A stretch of DNA of 64,000 nucleotides from Aureobasidium sp. EXF-3400 (taxonomy: Eukaryota; Ascomycota; Dothideomycetes; Dothideales; Saccotheciaceae): NCBI GenBank assembly GCA_024195585.1, contig SWBL01000147.1, forward strand, positions 1 to 64,000. Reading direction: 5' to 3'. Position numbers and translations under genes: made by a program. Shown here in pieces: positions 33,101-42,550 of this stretch. The notes under the pieces are model-generated. The model saw only the letters and a list, made by a program, of their open reading frames with translations. It was not told where the DNA came from and ran no database searches. Each line of letters starts with the position of its first letter. Position 1 is the stretch's first letter.

Positions 33101-33679
33101 TCTAGCGTACCTGGTATGACCGACAGTGATGATAAGGAGAAGCGCCAGCTCGTTGGTCCTCTTGTTGATTCTTACGGCTTTAAATTGGATGGCCTGATAA
33201 AGAAGACCATGAGCATCACTTTCGAAGGTGCCTCGCATCACCTTGTCTCTTATTACACCGTCGAAGACGTCAAACAACGAAAGCTCCTACGTCCATCAAA
33301 CGACATTCGTCTTAACGGTATCGCAATCCGCCCTGAGCTGTATATCAAGCAAAACTTCCGTACACCTGTAGAGGAGCAAGACCAGTTTGCCGTCGACTAT
33401 AGTGGACATGCCTATCCTCAATGGAGTGGCAACTCAGACATGGCAGTACTCTCAGGCTACAGAATGCGTCAAAGCAACGTCGTACCTGGTTACCCACCGA
33501 TGTACACGACTGGTATACATTTGAATGACACAGCAATTCACCCGGAGCTTTACCTGAAGCATACATTCCGCGCGCCTGAAGTGGAGTCTCACGCCCAACA
33601 ACACGAATCTGTGGATGAGCGAGGTGGGCCTAGCAACAACACAACCATGAAGATATACAATCGTGATGAAAGCGATTGA
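30191..33679 (+). CDS. Multi-domain transcription factor: acuF-like C2H2 region + Zn2Cys6 + coiled coils + WOPR (Gti1/Pac2)
   Basis: Five exons (30191-30491, 30584-31261, 31318-31447, 31518-32001, 32060-33679) give 1070 aa in one consistent frame. Residues 1-510 resemble the fungal 'acuF-like C2H2' family: a helical N-terminal part, then CPYCLYDLP, DLDPHVCLFEDC, a W-x2-H pair, and FPSCPLCGRDDAEVLDHLTEHITEHL. Residues 522-550 form a textbook Zn2Cys6 cluster (C-x2-C-x6-C-x5-C-x2-C-x8-C) split by the last intron. Two coiled-coil copies follow (about 560-580 and 614-631). WOPRa is at about 739-822, with VVFEACLSGTL, ERASLIRSGSVFVYAED and RRWTDGIAWSPSRIIGNFL; WOPRb is at about 894-947, with LVGPLVDSYGFKLDGLIKKT and HHLVSYYTVEDV. 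WOPR proteins (Wor1, Ryp1, Sge1) are master switches of morphology and virulence. I know of no described WOPR protein with a Zn2Cys6 and C2H2 front end. Confidence 0.88.
32150..32425 (+). repeat. Internal tandem duplication of a coiled-coil/acidic module
   Basis: Two copies with a 156-nt (52-aa) period, starting at 32150 and 32306, encode SLELRRLRVENQRLKERL and SLELRDLRAENQRLKQYL, each followed by an acidic SETKEGS/SETEKGF segment. The first 14 nt of the copies are identical. The module sits between the Zn2Cys6 cluster and the WOPR domain, where zinc-cluster factors usually have one dimerisation coil. Confidence 0.8.
33305..33586 (+). repeat. Two PELY repeats after the WOPR domain
   Basis: Two 24-residue units 70 residues apart read IRLNGIAIRPELYIKQNFR and IHLNDTAIHPELYLKHTFR. 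They lie in the C-terminal tail of the fusion factor and are diverged at DNA level, so the duplication is not recent. Confidence 0.7.
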
Positions 33680-34533
33680 GTTATGCTCTGAGACCTGGAT
33701 TGGCTTCACGGACGTGAGATGGAGGAGCTTTGTTCATTCGATCACCTCGGTAAGCGATGGCATTGAAGGGAAAGATCATGGATCAAGCGTTCGGCCTGTT
33801 ATTGAGTCATTCTGATACTCCGCATTGCCCTGTCACGCAATGGTTTCTGTATGCGGTAGTAGCCATGCTCAGCACAGCGGTGAAGATGCGCAAGTTCGGA
33901 TATAGCGCTCCTCATAGCTCTCGAAACGGCAGTGATGAGGCCCCTTGGTGCTGGAGATGCGCCTGCTGTTTACGAAAGAACGGCCTAGAGTCAGATGTGA
34001 GCGCCCATATTCGATTAGATGGTTTGGGATTAGATGAAAAGCCGTCCATATAACGAAGTCAAGATCTCTCTCAGGCATAGTTTTTTGTTGCTCTTCTCCT
34101 CTTCGAAGAGTAGATGTAGCCACACTGAACAAACTTGTACTTCTTGTGACTGCCGCGAGACAGCTTCTGGCTTAGACACGATCCGCCAGATGTGGAGACT
34201 ACAGTTCGATCGAAGGGCGGCTCATCATCCGGGCGTGCAGCTTAGGCTACAAAGAGATTGTCCAATGAGATGTGGATTCATGCAGTTCAGAAGGAGTTGA
34301 GATAACATGTGGTGGTCAGACTGCAAGCCACTAATAGTCCCGCAGCGGAAGTATTTAGCCGAGGTAGTCGCCGTCATCCTAGTGATCTGGACTGTCTCTC
34401 AGACATCAGTATCGATAAAGCGACTTTAGGCCTGCTCCGAACTTGGCTTCAGGGTAGTCATCGGGGCCAGTTGTTCTTATAGACAGCAGTGGCTTTGATA
34501 CTTCAAAATCTGTCAAATCGACTTCGCAACAAT
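33680..34533 (+). other. Intergenic, 854 bp
   Basis: 3' flank of the WOPR fusion gene and promoter region of the gasdermin-like gene. The small ORFs (for example 33757-34053) have no protein-like features. A GTG-started extension at 34489 adds 15 residues to the next gene but is not a normal eukaryotic start. Confidence 0.45.
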
Positions 34534-35386
34534 ATGGCTAATACCCAACCTGTCTTCTTCTATGCACCGACATGGGATTATCCTGTCGACGGTCCGATAA
34601 AGCTGGGCAATGTTATCACGTCGGTCAAGACACCCCAGCGATCCCTCCATTGTGTCGCACCAGAAGGATCGGATGTGTTCTCGAGCAAGAAAAGCAGTGT
34701 TGAATACACTACAGATAAACTTCGGAGTGGGAAGTTTTCCATATTGACCAAATTCCTCAGCATATTCGGCTTTGGGATCGATGTCGGCGCTGAGTCAGGC
34801 AACAGGTAGACAATCTCTTTTTCAACAGCACTAGACATAGGTCTTATTAACAGTTTCAGTCTTGCCGAAACCTTCTCTTTTACCACGATGGATACCACGC
34901 AGTTTTCTCCAACATTACTGTACATCCAGAAATGTATCGACTCCGACAATGTGCGCCGTTTCCTTCAGGCATCCCGTTTTCGCAAGCCGGTTTATGTTAT
35001 CACTGGTGTAAAGGTCGTCAAGGGAGCCAAAGCAGATACCACCAAGGTCCGCACCACCGGAGCAAATTTGTCGGTCGAGGTAGATGGTACAGGAGGGCCA
35101 GTCAAAACGCCACGATATCACGAAGTGGGATGGGAGTGACGACTTCATCTTCGCATTCCGTGTCAGCAGAGTCTATGTTGAGAAAGCAACGGACCAAGTC
35201 AAAAGCGAAGAGGAGTATCGTAAGGGCGCTATGTTGGACAACACAGAGGAGCTCACCGAAACCCCAGAGCTCTCTGTCTTGCAATTCGAAGAGTTCAAAG
35301 CGACGGATGGGGACTTCGACATTGAAGAGTTGACAGATGACCAGGAAACAGTATTTTGCGCAATTCCAAGAGAGGAATCTTGGTAG
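34534..35386 (+). pseudogene. Gasdermin-like cell-death pore protein, reading frame broken
   Basis: Start codon at 34534; a 48-nt intron at 34806-34853. The reading frame from exon 2 stops at 35139 (185 aa), while the expected C-terminal part lies in another frame from about 35084 to 35386. No plausible intron joins them, so I infer a frameshift between about 35087 and 35125. The total span fits the 250-280 aa of fungal gasdermins. Support for the family: the opening WDYPVDGPIKLGNVI; the segment SDNVRRFLQASRFRKPVYVITGVKVVKGA, which matches the gasdermin helix plus VYVVTEVL-type strand; and SDDFIFAFRV, which matches the late 'LAFRV' strand. Fungal gasdermins form plasma-membrane pores after proteolytic removal of a short C-terminal piece. 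Its neighbour is an S8 protease. Alternatives: a real truncated protein, or a sequencing/assembly error. Confidence 0.68.
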
Positions 35387-36319
35387 AAGACGAATGGGTA
35401 AAGAAGAGCAGTTCCTCATATGATTTATGACAGACGATGTACGGTGACCACACTTCCATGCTTGTCGCTAGACCAAGTCATTTTGCCGTGTCAATTTTCT
35501 TCGATCCAAGTCTCGTCATAATGTCAGTATCATAACTGACGGGTAACTCCTCTGAACCTTCTAAACCGGCACCAAATGGTCGTTGAGAAATAGTAGTCTC
35601 TCCATGGCAGGAGCCAAACTGGGGTGTGTGCTCTTTGCAATCTTGTTAGTAGCTTCGTATTCACGTGTCTACCTCCTGACTCTGTAAGGCAAGTCTTGTT
35701 CAGAGATGATCGCAGGTCGTGTCTACGGTCAAGGTGTCTGAGTCGCTGCTTTGGGACAATTGATCGGGGTCTTGGCGTCACGTGAACAGGCGACAAGTTT
35801 GACAGCCCAAGGTAGCGACGACCCTACACACACCATCATTCACATTGCGCATGCTTGACTCCAACATCTCAGTCGTTTTAACATCGTTACATCCGTATTG
35901 CTATTCGTCACCACCAAGACGCCACTGCCACTGCGCACCGAGAGCACCGAGTCAGCCAGTTCTGCCGCCTGTAACGCCCAACCGCGAGCGCGCCATCCTT
36001 GTCTGCTGTCCGAGTCGAACCCGATTGCATCGCTGCAGTTTCGTCAAGAGGCTGTCTTGTCTGCGGTCCCGTTCCTCGAGCTCTTACAAGCGTGGCCCCC
36101 GACCAGTGCAGATACTCGTGGCAGTGCTTGCTGGGCTCTGTCTTTCTCGCACAGCCGGCAGTACAGAAAGAGTCAAGGCTGCTCCAAACAACAGAAAGCC
36201 TGGGTGGGTGGGTTACGCATCTGAGTCTCTTGACCGATGCGGGATACGAGTATCCCTTGCTTTTTGAACGCGATCCCCTGCTGACCTTCGTGACTGACTT
36301 CAGCTGATTTTGTTTGACC
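35387..36319 (+). other. Intergenic, 933 bp
   Basis: Overlapping ORFs on both strands at 35845-36321 have arginine/serine-rich composition typical of shadow frames. I see nothing that supports a gene or RNA. Confidence 0.45.
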
Positions 36320-38332
36320 ATGGCTACTCAAGCTGACATAGATGCCCTGACCGACAAACTTAGCACAACTGGCCCTCTGTCATGGGTTGTCACAGATTGT
36401 CCCGTCGTCGCCCTGTTCAAGAATGCCCAAACCCACGACCTGGACTCCCTGGGCCAACCATTGGATCGAAATGGCTGTGGTGACCTGCTCAGGCTCTGGG
36501 TGGGCATGAATCAGGATACTCGCGAACTCTTTGTGACTCTGACTATCCGTATTCGAGTATCGCCTGTTAGAAAGAAGACTCGTCGTCAAGGCCGTCTCAT
36601 GTTCCTTATACTCCCTTCCAGTTCCCTACGCTTGAGAAGTTCGGTCGTTAGCTACTCGCAGCTGGATCAAGTGCTCTCGCAACACCTCTTCGACGTACCC
36701 AGTGATACACCATCGGCAAAGTGCGAACTGCTCAAGATATCCATCGATCTCGGACCTTACACCAGCGATGTCATCATGCCTGAGTATCAGTGCAGATCGA
36801 ACGTGGTACCACAGGCAATGCTCCTGCTGCAGAAATTAAAGTCGCTTTCCGAAGTACCCTCTTTCCAACTATACACCAATCAAGAAGTCTCAAGGGAGGC
36901 AGCGATCCAGCACGTATCCAACATATTGCTGGAAGGATCCTCGATGATCACGCCGTCAGTCGACACCAGAGGCTTCTATCCCGGAGGTCGCTCAGCGTGC
37001 AAGAACATGTGGTTAGAACAAGGGTGGCTTGAAGCCGGACACAAGGGCGTGCCGGCCAAAGAACATCCAGTCGAGATGAATCAAAAAGAATCACATCGCT
37101 TTTTCAAACCCCAGCCTCCTCCACCTTACACATCAAATGTTGTACCAGATCATGCACTTGCACCCACATCCCCAGGCGCGGATGGGCTGATATCGTTACC
37201 ACCGACCATTGCTCCTGTGTCTCAACACGGACTATCAAGTCTGCCAGCGACAGCACTTCCAGCCACCAGTGCTTCTGCCCGCCCCGCCTCATGTAATCAG
37301 TATCAACAGCCCTGCGGAGATGAGACTGAGTTGGTACCAACGAGGACCTTGAATTCTCGTGTCCGCGAGTCCTCTCCTTCAACTCCCGAGGCATCGCTCT
37401 CATCTGGTTACACTGCCACATTTCTGTCTGGATTTCCGAGTCAATCACCGCTACACAGAATTCGAGACAATTTGGTGGCCCAAACCAAAGCAGTTCAGGC
37501 CGAGAGCGCTGACGCGTTTGTACAAGTAGCAGCCTCTTCTATAGGCGATCATGCCTCTCGTGATGATAATGCTTCGACCCGTGCCAACACACCGAGCACT
37601 CTGAGCCGTGTTTCTGATTCTATCAATCGCAAAAGACTTCTGTCGCACCCGCTCCAAGAAGATGCCAATAAGATCTCAAAGCGACAAGCCTCGTTCCAGC
37701 AACAATCACAGACGCTCTTAATCAATGGGCTTCAAGCGGACTTTTCGCCGACAATTCCTGATACCACGTCCTCTGATGAGGGAGACAAATTCAACATATC
37801 AACGGAAATCGGTCATCGATCTGAACGAGGAAGTCAGCTCTCTCAATGGCTGTTCCAAGCCTGGCATTATTGCCCAACAGCACATTACCTTTTCATCACC
37901 GAATTGCTAAGCTATGGTGTCGCTTTGTCCAGGAACGCCTCGGAAGACGAGATAGCAGCGTGTCATCTCGATTGCACTCTTGCTCTACTCGCTCGTTGCA
38001 CGGAGCAAAGACTGGCAGGAGAGCCCGATCATTCTAGCACCGACTGCAAGCCTGATGCTGAAACACGAGCTCTGGTCAAGTGGCTGTATATACTTCGACC
38101 CGGCGCTGACATGGATCTGTTTTCTTCTCTGACACAGTTGTCTTTGTTGGGCCAACAGTCGCTTCCCGTCTCTCGCACTGGACGGGATTGTTCTACGCTT
38201 GTTGCCACATTCCGACAGCAGAAGGCAGAAGTTGTCAGTCAAGCTTGCATACGGTATGGTACAGGACTGCTACAGTATGACTCAAGTGATCTTGTCTCAA
38301 GAATGCTACGAGAAGAAAGCAGCGAAATCTAA
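36320..38332 (+). CDS. Unrecognised fungal protein with long disordered centre
   Basis: 670-aa single-exon protein; the first true ATG is at 36320 (36314 is TTG). The N-terminal 220 residues are folded-looking, with alternating strands and helices (LSWVVTDCPVVALFKNAQ, RLMFLILPSSSLRL, SVVSYSQLDQVLSQHLFDV). The centre (about 260-490) is Pro/Ser/Thr-rich and disordered. The C-terminal 170 residues are again folded and helical (LSQWLFQAWHYCPTAHYLFITELLSYGVAL, ALLARCTEQRL). No catalytic or binding motif that I can name. Good codon use and a 670-codon open frame make it a real gene. Confidence 0.75.
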   Translation: MATQADIDALTDKLSTTGPLSWVVTDCPVVALFKNAQTHDLDSLGQPLDRNGCGDLLRLWVGMNQDTRELFVTLTIRIRVSPVRKKTRRQGRLMFLILPSSSLRLRSSVVSYSQLDQVLSQHLFDVPSDTPSAKCELLKISIDLGPYTSDVIMPEYQCRSNVVPQAMLLLQKLKSLSEVPSFQLYTNQEVSREAAIQHVSNILLEGSSMITPSVDTRGFYPGGRSACKNMWLEQGWLEAGHKGVPAKEHPVEMNQKESHRFFKPQPPPPYTSNVVPDHALAPTSPGADGLISLPPTIAPVSQHGLSSLPATALPATSASARPASCNQYQQPCGDETELVPTRTLNSRVRESSPSTPEASLSSGYTATFLSGFPSQSPLHRIRDNLVAQTKAVQAESADAFVQVAASSIGDHASRDDNASTRANTPSTLSRVSDSINRKRLLSHPLQEDANKISKRQASFQQQSQTLLINGLQADFSPTIPDTTSSDEGDKFNISTEIGHRSERGSQLSQWLFQAWHYCPTAHYLFITELLSYGVALSRNASEDEIAACHLDCTLALLARCTEQRLAGEPDHSSTDCKPDAETRALVKWLYILRPGADMDLFSSLTQLSLLGQQSLPVSRTGRDCSTLVATFRQQKAEVVSQACIRYGTGLLQYDSSDLVSRMLREESSEI

Positions 38333-38703
38333 ACACCTCCGCCATATATCGCTATACTCATCTCGAATCTATCGCTATATATCAGTTATCTCCAGTCGAG
38401 TATTTTACAATGATGGCGCCAGCTTCCATACCGTTGTCACTTTCGGCGAGCTCGCTGCTGAAATTCGCTAGAATCCGAAAAGCCGGTCTCTCAAACACGA
38501 CATGTTTCTTTGTTGTGGACATCTTGCATCAACGTTGATATGATTTCATTCCGCTTTGTTCTGACCTTTGAGCTTGACAATGCCTTGACCGGATGCGGCG
38601 ATGACACAGGTATTTCTGTCAGTGCACAAATGTACTCGAGCTTGCCTCATCTATACCATCCCAAAACTCGGCATCTTGCTATCAACATACGCATACACGC
38701 ATC
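38333..38703 (+). other. Intergenic, 371 bp
   Basis: 3' flank and promoter of the next gene. It contains TATATCGCTATA-type sequence near 38345-38380. No gene seen. Confidence 0.45.
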
Positions 38704-39816
38704 ATGTCGGATGACATTGGATCCCTTGACGGGCGCGATACCCCTTCCTCTCTCTCGACAATGGATGCTATCGACGATCGTATTGGTCCCGATAATCACA
38801 TCCTTGAGCGTGTCGAGGCTACCTTTGCGATCAGACCACCCCTTCGCGAGAGACGCAAGATTGTAGATATCACCGACCGCTTGAGTCATTTGACTCCCGA
38901 TGTGATCCGTGATGGCGAAGAACCATGGATACGTTGGTACTGGACCAATGTCACCCTGGTCGTCCCAGGCGAGAAAACACTCATCGACCCCAGAGATACT
39001 GCGAAACCCAATGGCTTGTTCGATGGAGAGACCAAAAAGTGGTCCGCCGCAAATCTCAACGCTGCGGGATTCATTGACTATTTCTTCAATCCAAGGGAGG
39101 AAATGGCAGCATACGATATCAACGATGATACTTTTCAAATCTGGCTATTCAAGTGGAGACAGGGGGGAATGCTTCGAACTCACGCACCAGACGAAGTTGC
39201 ATATCATTCCGTACCTGACAGACACGAAACCGCTGCCTATAGAAATCGGCGAGAGCACCACAATCTCAATGTCAAACATCGTTTCTTTTTAGAGACGTCT
39301 CTGACCTATGAGATCCTCGTCATGTGGGACTTCAATTCAACCGCATCAGAAGGCGACACCACCACTCCCAGGATCTCACTCCACAATATACGTTTTCTGT
39401 TGGACATCTACGACTCGTTTCCTAGAGGATTTACTCATCTTCTGAAAGTGCTTTTCGTCTACAAGGACGTTCGGACAGGTCGCTACTCGCATGATTCAAG
39501 CACCAAACGTTACTTTGAGAACGACAACAGACTGGGTCGCGCATGGCATTTAATCGTCAAAGATGCGCTTCTAGAGTTGTTGGCGGTGAAGGATGCCATC
39601 GAAGAAGCCGGACTGGGAAAAGACAGTGAAGGATACTTGGCAGGGAAGGCACAGCTCGCCGAAGAGACCCACAGTAAGATTTCACGCACATGGGAGGGGG
39701 ATGAGAAGAGAATCAACCGAGGGCACTTGAAGTTCTTCATGTTTGATGCGTTCAAGGAGTCAAGGCGTGTGCGAAGAAAGGATCCTGATGTCAGGGTGTG
39801 GTCGAGGGTTTGCTGA
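38704..39816 (+). CDS. Window family A member 3 (F-box-like family, unknown function)
   Basis: 370-aa single-exon protein. IVDITDRLSHL and RWYWTNVTLVVPGEKTL match the 'YWRTVRLYVPGEAW' element of the 23.1-24.4 kb gene. The core is LTYEILVMWDFN, ISLHNIRFLLDIYDSF, LLKVLFVYKDVRTGRY and SSTKRYFENDNRLGRAWHLIVKDALLELL. The F-box-like helix seen in members 1 and 2 is weak or missing. It ends with a basic segment RVRRKDPDVRVWSRV. The function is unknown. It lies 3 kb beyond the gasdermin-like gene, on the opposite side of the cell-death block from members 1 and 2. Confidence 0.72.
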   Translation: MSDDIGSLDGRDTPSSLSTMDAIDDRIGPDNHILERVEATFAIRPPLRERRKIVDITDRLSHLTPDVIRDGEEPWIRWYWTNVTLVVPGEKTLIDPRDTAKPNGLFDGETKKWSAANLNAAGFIDYFFNPREEMAAYDINDDTFQIWLFKWRQGGMLRTHAPDEVAYHSVPDRHETAAYRNRREHHNLNVKHRFFLETSLTYEILVMWDFNSTASEGDTTTPRISLHNIRFLLDIYDSFPRGFTHLLKVLFVYKDVRTGRYSHDSSTKRYFENDNRLGRAWHLIVKDALLELLAVKDAIEEAGLGKDSEGYLAGKAQLAEETHSKISRTWEGDEKRINRGHLKFFMFDAFKESRRVRRKDPDVRVWSRVC

Positions 39817-40228
39817 GGAAGGTGTCATTGGTTCCTGCTGCCGATAGATGGAGTTTTGCATATCGCTCTTACTCGATGTTTTGCGAAATATGCTTGGTGG
39901 TTCCTGCTTTTTATGTACAGATGTTTGACAGTGACAAAATTTATCTTTTGGCTTTTGGTTTTTGGCGACATAATCTGTTCTCCGTTGCTCTGGTAATACC
40001 AGCGCAGAACTACTGACATTCTGTCTTGCCGATCAACATATTCACCAGGAAAAGGTTCTTGCATGAGAGCCCTTTGAGCGACAAAATGAACAAGTAATAC
40101 CATGCCAAGGCCACGTTTCAGCTTGCTTGGTAAACAGGTTACCTCAGTATCCTTACTCTCCAGGTTGATTCTTCAAGCTTCCTAAACACTTACATTCTAC
40201 CAGGACCAACCAACTTTGTTTCTGGAAG
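39817..40228 (+). other. Intergenic, 412 bp
   Basis: T-rich 3' region, then a leader. No gene seen. Confidence 0.45.
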
Positions 40229-41152
40229 ATGTCAAGCGCTGACTCGATACCAGGAGTGTATTGGCCAAACGGCTGGTCGAAAGAATTTCTGCTCCATGCT
40301 ACATCCGCCGATATTCTCTCTCTTCCAGAAGGCGAAAAGGACCGCATGTTCGACGGCTTGCGCTCCGCTCTCGGCCCAGATGGTTTCATAAAGCTCATGA
40401 CAGAAGCGAGTCGTAACCACAAAGCACGAGTCGCTCGAGAGGAAGCCGCTCGAGTCGCTGCAGGCGGCGAAAAGATTCAGACAATAGACGAATTGCGTAA
40501 GACCGAAGTGTCATTGTACATGAAAGCTCTGCAGCAGTACCATCCTGGAGACCAACCTTGGGGCTTCGTCGTCTTCAGAACCTGTTGCTATGATGACGAT
40601 GAGCGGTGGAGCCAGTTCAGATCGAAGTGGGACGCTGTAATTGCTTCGATGTTCGACAAGGAATATCTGGTTAGCGGTATATCTAATATTAACCGTCGCT
40701 TCAGCATCAAATGGATTGAAGAGCCTTATCTGCAAGGCGCTAGCGTACAGGAGGTGACAGAAACATACGGCAGCTTCGTCGCTGAAAAAGAAGCAGCGCT
40801 TATGCCAGAGATATGCTTGATGGTGAATGAGACCTCGCTGCAGTCTTTCTTCGACTCCAAAATTCCGACTCCAACTCCATGGACCTCGGAAACAATCATT
40901 CCCTATGTTCTCGCAGTCCCTCTGGTCACCCAAGAAGCAGTGTATGACGATCACACTCCCGATCATGACTCTCGACCATTTTTCAACGTTGCTGTTGGCA
41001 GTCTCAATACACTTTGGGGTGTGGTTGCAAGCAATATTCAGTCATTAAGCGAGCTCAGTGCAGGTATGCAGGATGACCAGATCTGGATTGCAGATACCGG
41101 ACCGCGGTTTCAGATAAGTATCGCACAAGAATCCATTGGCCGACGAGGATAA
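40229..41152 (+). CDS. Unnamed fungal protein with WGFVVFR motif
   Basis: 307-aa single-exon protein. Its centre, DQPWGFVVFRTCCYDDDERWSQF, then IKWIEEPYLQGAS, and the late DSRPFFNVAVGSLNTLWGVV are the pattern of a common but uncharacterised ascomycete family (WGFVIYR-type proteins, often several copies per genome). A short charged N-terminus with ARVAREEAARVAAGGEK precedes it. No catalytic motif and no signal peptide. The start at 40229 has a usable context. Confidence 0.72.
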   Translation: MSSADSIPGVYWPNGWSKEFLLHATSADILSLPEGEKDRMFDGLRSALGPDGFIKLMTEASRNHKARVAREEAARVAAGGEKIQTIDELRKTEVSLYMKALQQYHPGDQPWGFVVFRTCCYDDDERWSQFRSKWDAVIASMFDKEYLVSGISNINRRFSIKWIEEPYLQGASVQEVTETYGSFVAEKEAALMPEICLMVNETSLQSFFDSKIPTPTPWTSETIIPYVLAVPLVTQEAVYDDHTPDHDSRPFFNVAVGSLNTLWGVVASNIQSLSELSAGMQDDQIWIADTGPRFQISIAQESIGRRG

Positions 41153-41479
41153 ACGTGGAAACACACCTCCAAGACGGCTCAGCGATTGCATCATATCAGA
41201 GTCGAGAATTCCTCCAGCACACCGCGCCTCGACATTATGCGCCACAAATCTCGGCATTGATCTGGCTTTGAGCAACTGAGAATTCCTCTGGCTTGAGCCT
41301 TTGTTTTCCAAAGCGGCCGAATAGTGCACCTCGATGCCGCATCTGGAAGTTGGAGCTCTTTGTCCTTGTTTAGCAGCGAAGACATACCTGCAACAACATG
41401 GATCTACTACAGCTACTTCCTATCATCCCGATATTCTCGTATTCTTGCGAATCAGAACTCTGGTCTTTGACTCTAGACA
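41153..41479 (+). other. Intergenic, 327 bp
   Basis: Promoter and leader of the next gene. No coding or RNA signal that I can see. Confidence 0.45.
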
Positions 41480-42550
41480 ATGGATGAGGGCGAAGATGAT
41501 CTCCTGAGACTACTCGGGCCACCACCATATCAGTTAGAGGAACGACATTTGGAAAGGATCTTTGCAAGCTATAAGCCCCGGGACATCAGTATTAAGCGAC
41601 TTATAGAGGCTCCGCCATGGATCGAGCGTGCTGGCGTCGGATCAAGGCTTTATCAACTATTCTGGCTAAATGTACCTTTGATCATCCCCGCGGAGGCGTG
41701 TCTAGATCCTGGAGAGTATGTCACTGGACCCGTCTCAGCAGAACTCGAATATCTCGATCTTGTCGGGCCTTCAGACGTCGCGTGGGAGAACTTGACCGAG
41801 TTCATCGAGAAATACTTCCTTGATCCAACTTACAACTGGTTGGCTGATGGAAACACCATCATCTACGAGATACCCTTATCCTGGTCATTCGAAGACTCAA
41901 TCGCATCTAGTCAGCAGACCTTTCCCACAATTGACGTCAGCAGTCTGTTCCTGCTGTTCGACGTCTTCGAAGAACTGCAATGCTGGGACCATCCCAAACG
42001 TCTCTCTCCAGTGTTCATCTGGAAAGATGGTCGAGGAAACAGGCAATGGTCGAAGCAGCCAAACACTAAACGCAACATCCGTCCGGAACTGGGCATCTCA
42101 CAACACATGCACAAAGTACTGGATGACGCTCTCGAACTGTGGGGTCAATTTCTCGCAGGAAGAATTGAAATCTCCATAAATCAGACTGCTTTCCGAAGCC
42201 AATTGTGCATGAGAACTAGGGAATACATCGAATATCTGTATGCACCGAGTAAGGAACAACGTGGCTACATGAAGTACTGGATGACACATGCTTTCGACGC
42301 ATTTTCGAGACCAGGAATGAAGATGGATACTGACATGTGGAGTTGGACGACATTATGTCTTGGAACTATCATCCAGCCGAGACCTGATTTTATCAAGTCT
42401 GACCATGATCAGAAGCGTACCTTTGGGTTTGTCATTGACGATGGTAGCGAGGATGAGGGGGACGAAACACATGAAGAAGTCGAGGAAGCTGAGGAAGTTG
42501 AGGAAGGCGAAGGCGATGAGGACACGGAGGTAATTCAGGAGGACCAGTAG
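41480..42550 (+). CDS. Window family A member 4 (unknown function)
   Basis: 356-aa single-exon protein. LYQLFWLNVPLIIPAEACLDP matches the VPGE element of members 2 and 3. The core is IIYEIPLSWSFE, IDVSSLFLLFDVFEEL, LSPVFIWKDGRGNRQW, NTKRNIRPELGISQHMHKVLDDALELWGQFL. The last 50 residues are almost entirely acidic (EDEGDETHEEVEEAEEVEE), a tail of the kind seen in chaperone-like or nuclear proteins. The function is unknown. Confidence 0.72.
   Translation: MDEGEDDLLRLLGPPPYQLEERHLERIFASYKPRDISIKRLIEAPPWIERAGVGSRLYQLFWLNVPLIIPAEACLDPGEYVTGPVSAELEYLDLVGPSDVAWENLTEFIEKYFLDPTYNWLADGNTIIYEIPLSWSFEDSIASSQQTFPTIDVSSLFLLFDVFEELQCWDHPKRLSPVFIWKDGRGNRQWSKQPNTKRNIRPELGISQHMHKVLDDALELWGQFLAGRIEISINQTAFRSQLCMRTREYIEYLYAPSKEQRGYMKYWMTHAFDAFSRPGMKMDTDMWSWTTLCLGTIIQPRPDFIKSDHDQKRTFGFVIDDGSEDEGDETHEEVEEAEEVEEGEGDEDTEVIQEDQ

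Noticed and set aside
34489..34533. 15-residue N-terminal extension of the gasdermin-like gene
   Set aside because: It starts with GTG, not a normal eukaryotic initiator; the ATG at 34534 opens directly onto conserved sequence.
35845..36321. Overlapping ORFs on both strands upstream of the 670-aa protein
   Set aside because: Arg/Ser/Pro-rich composition in all frames, no start context, no family resemblance.
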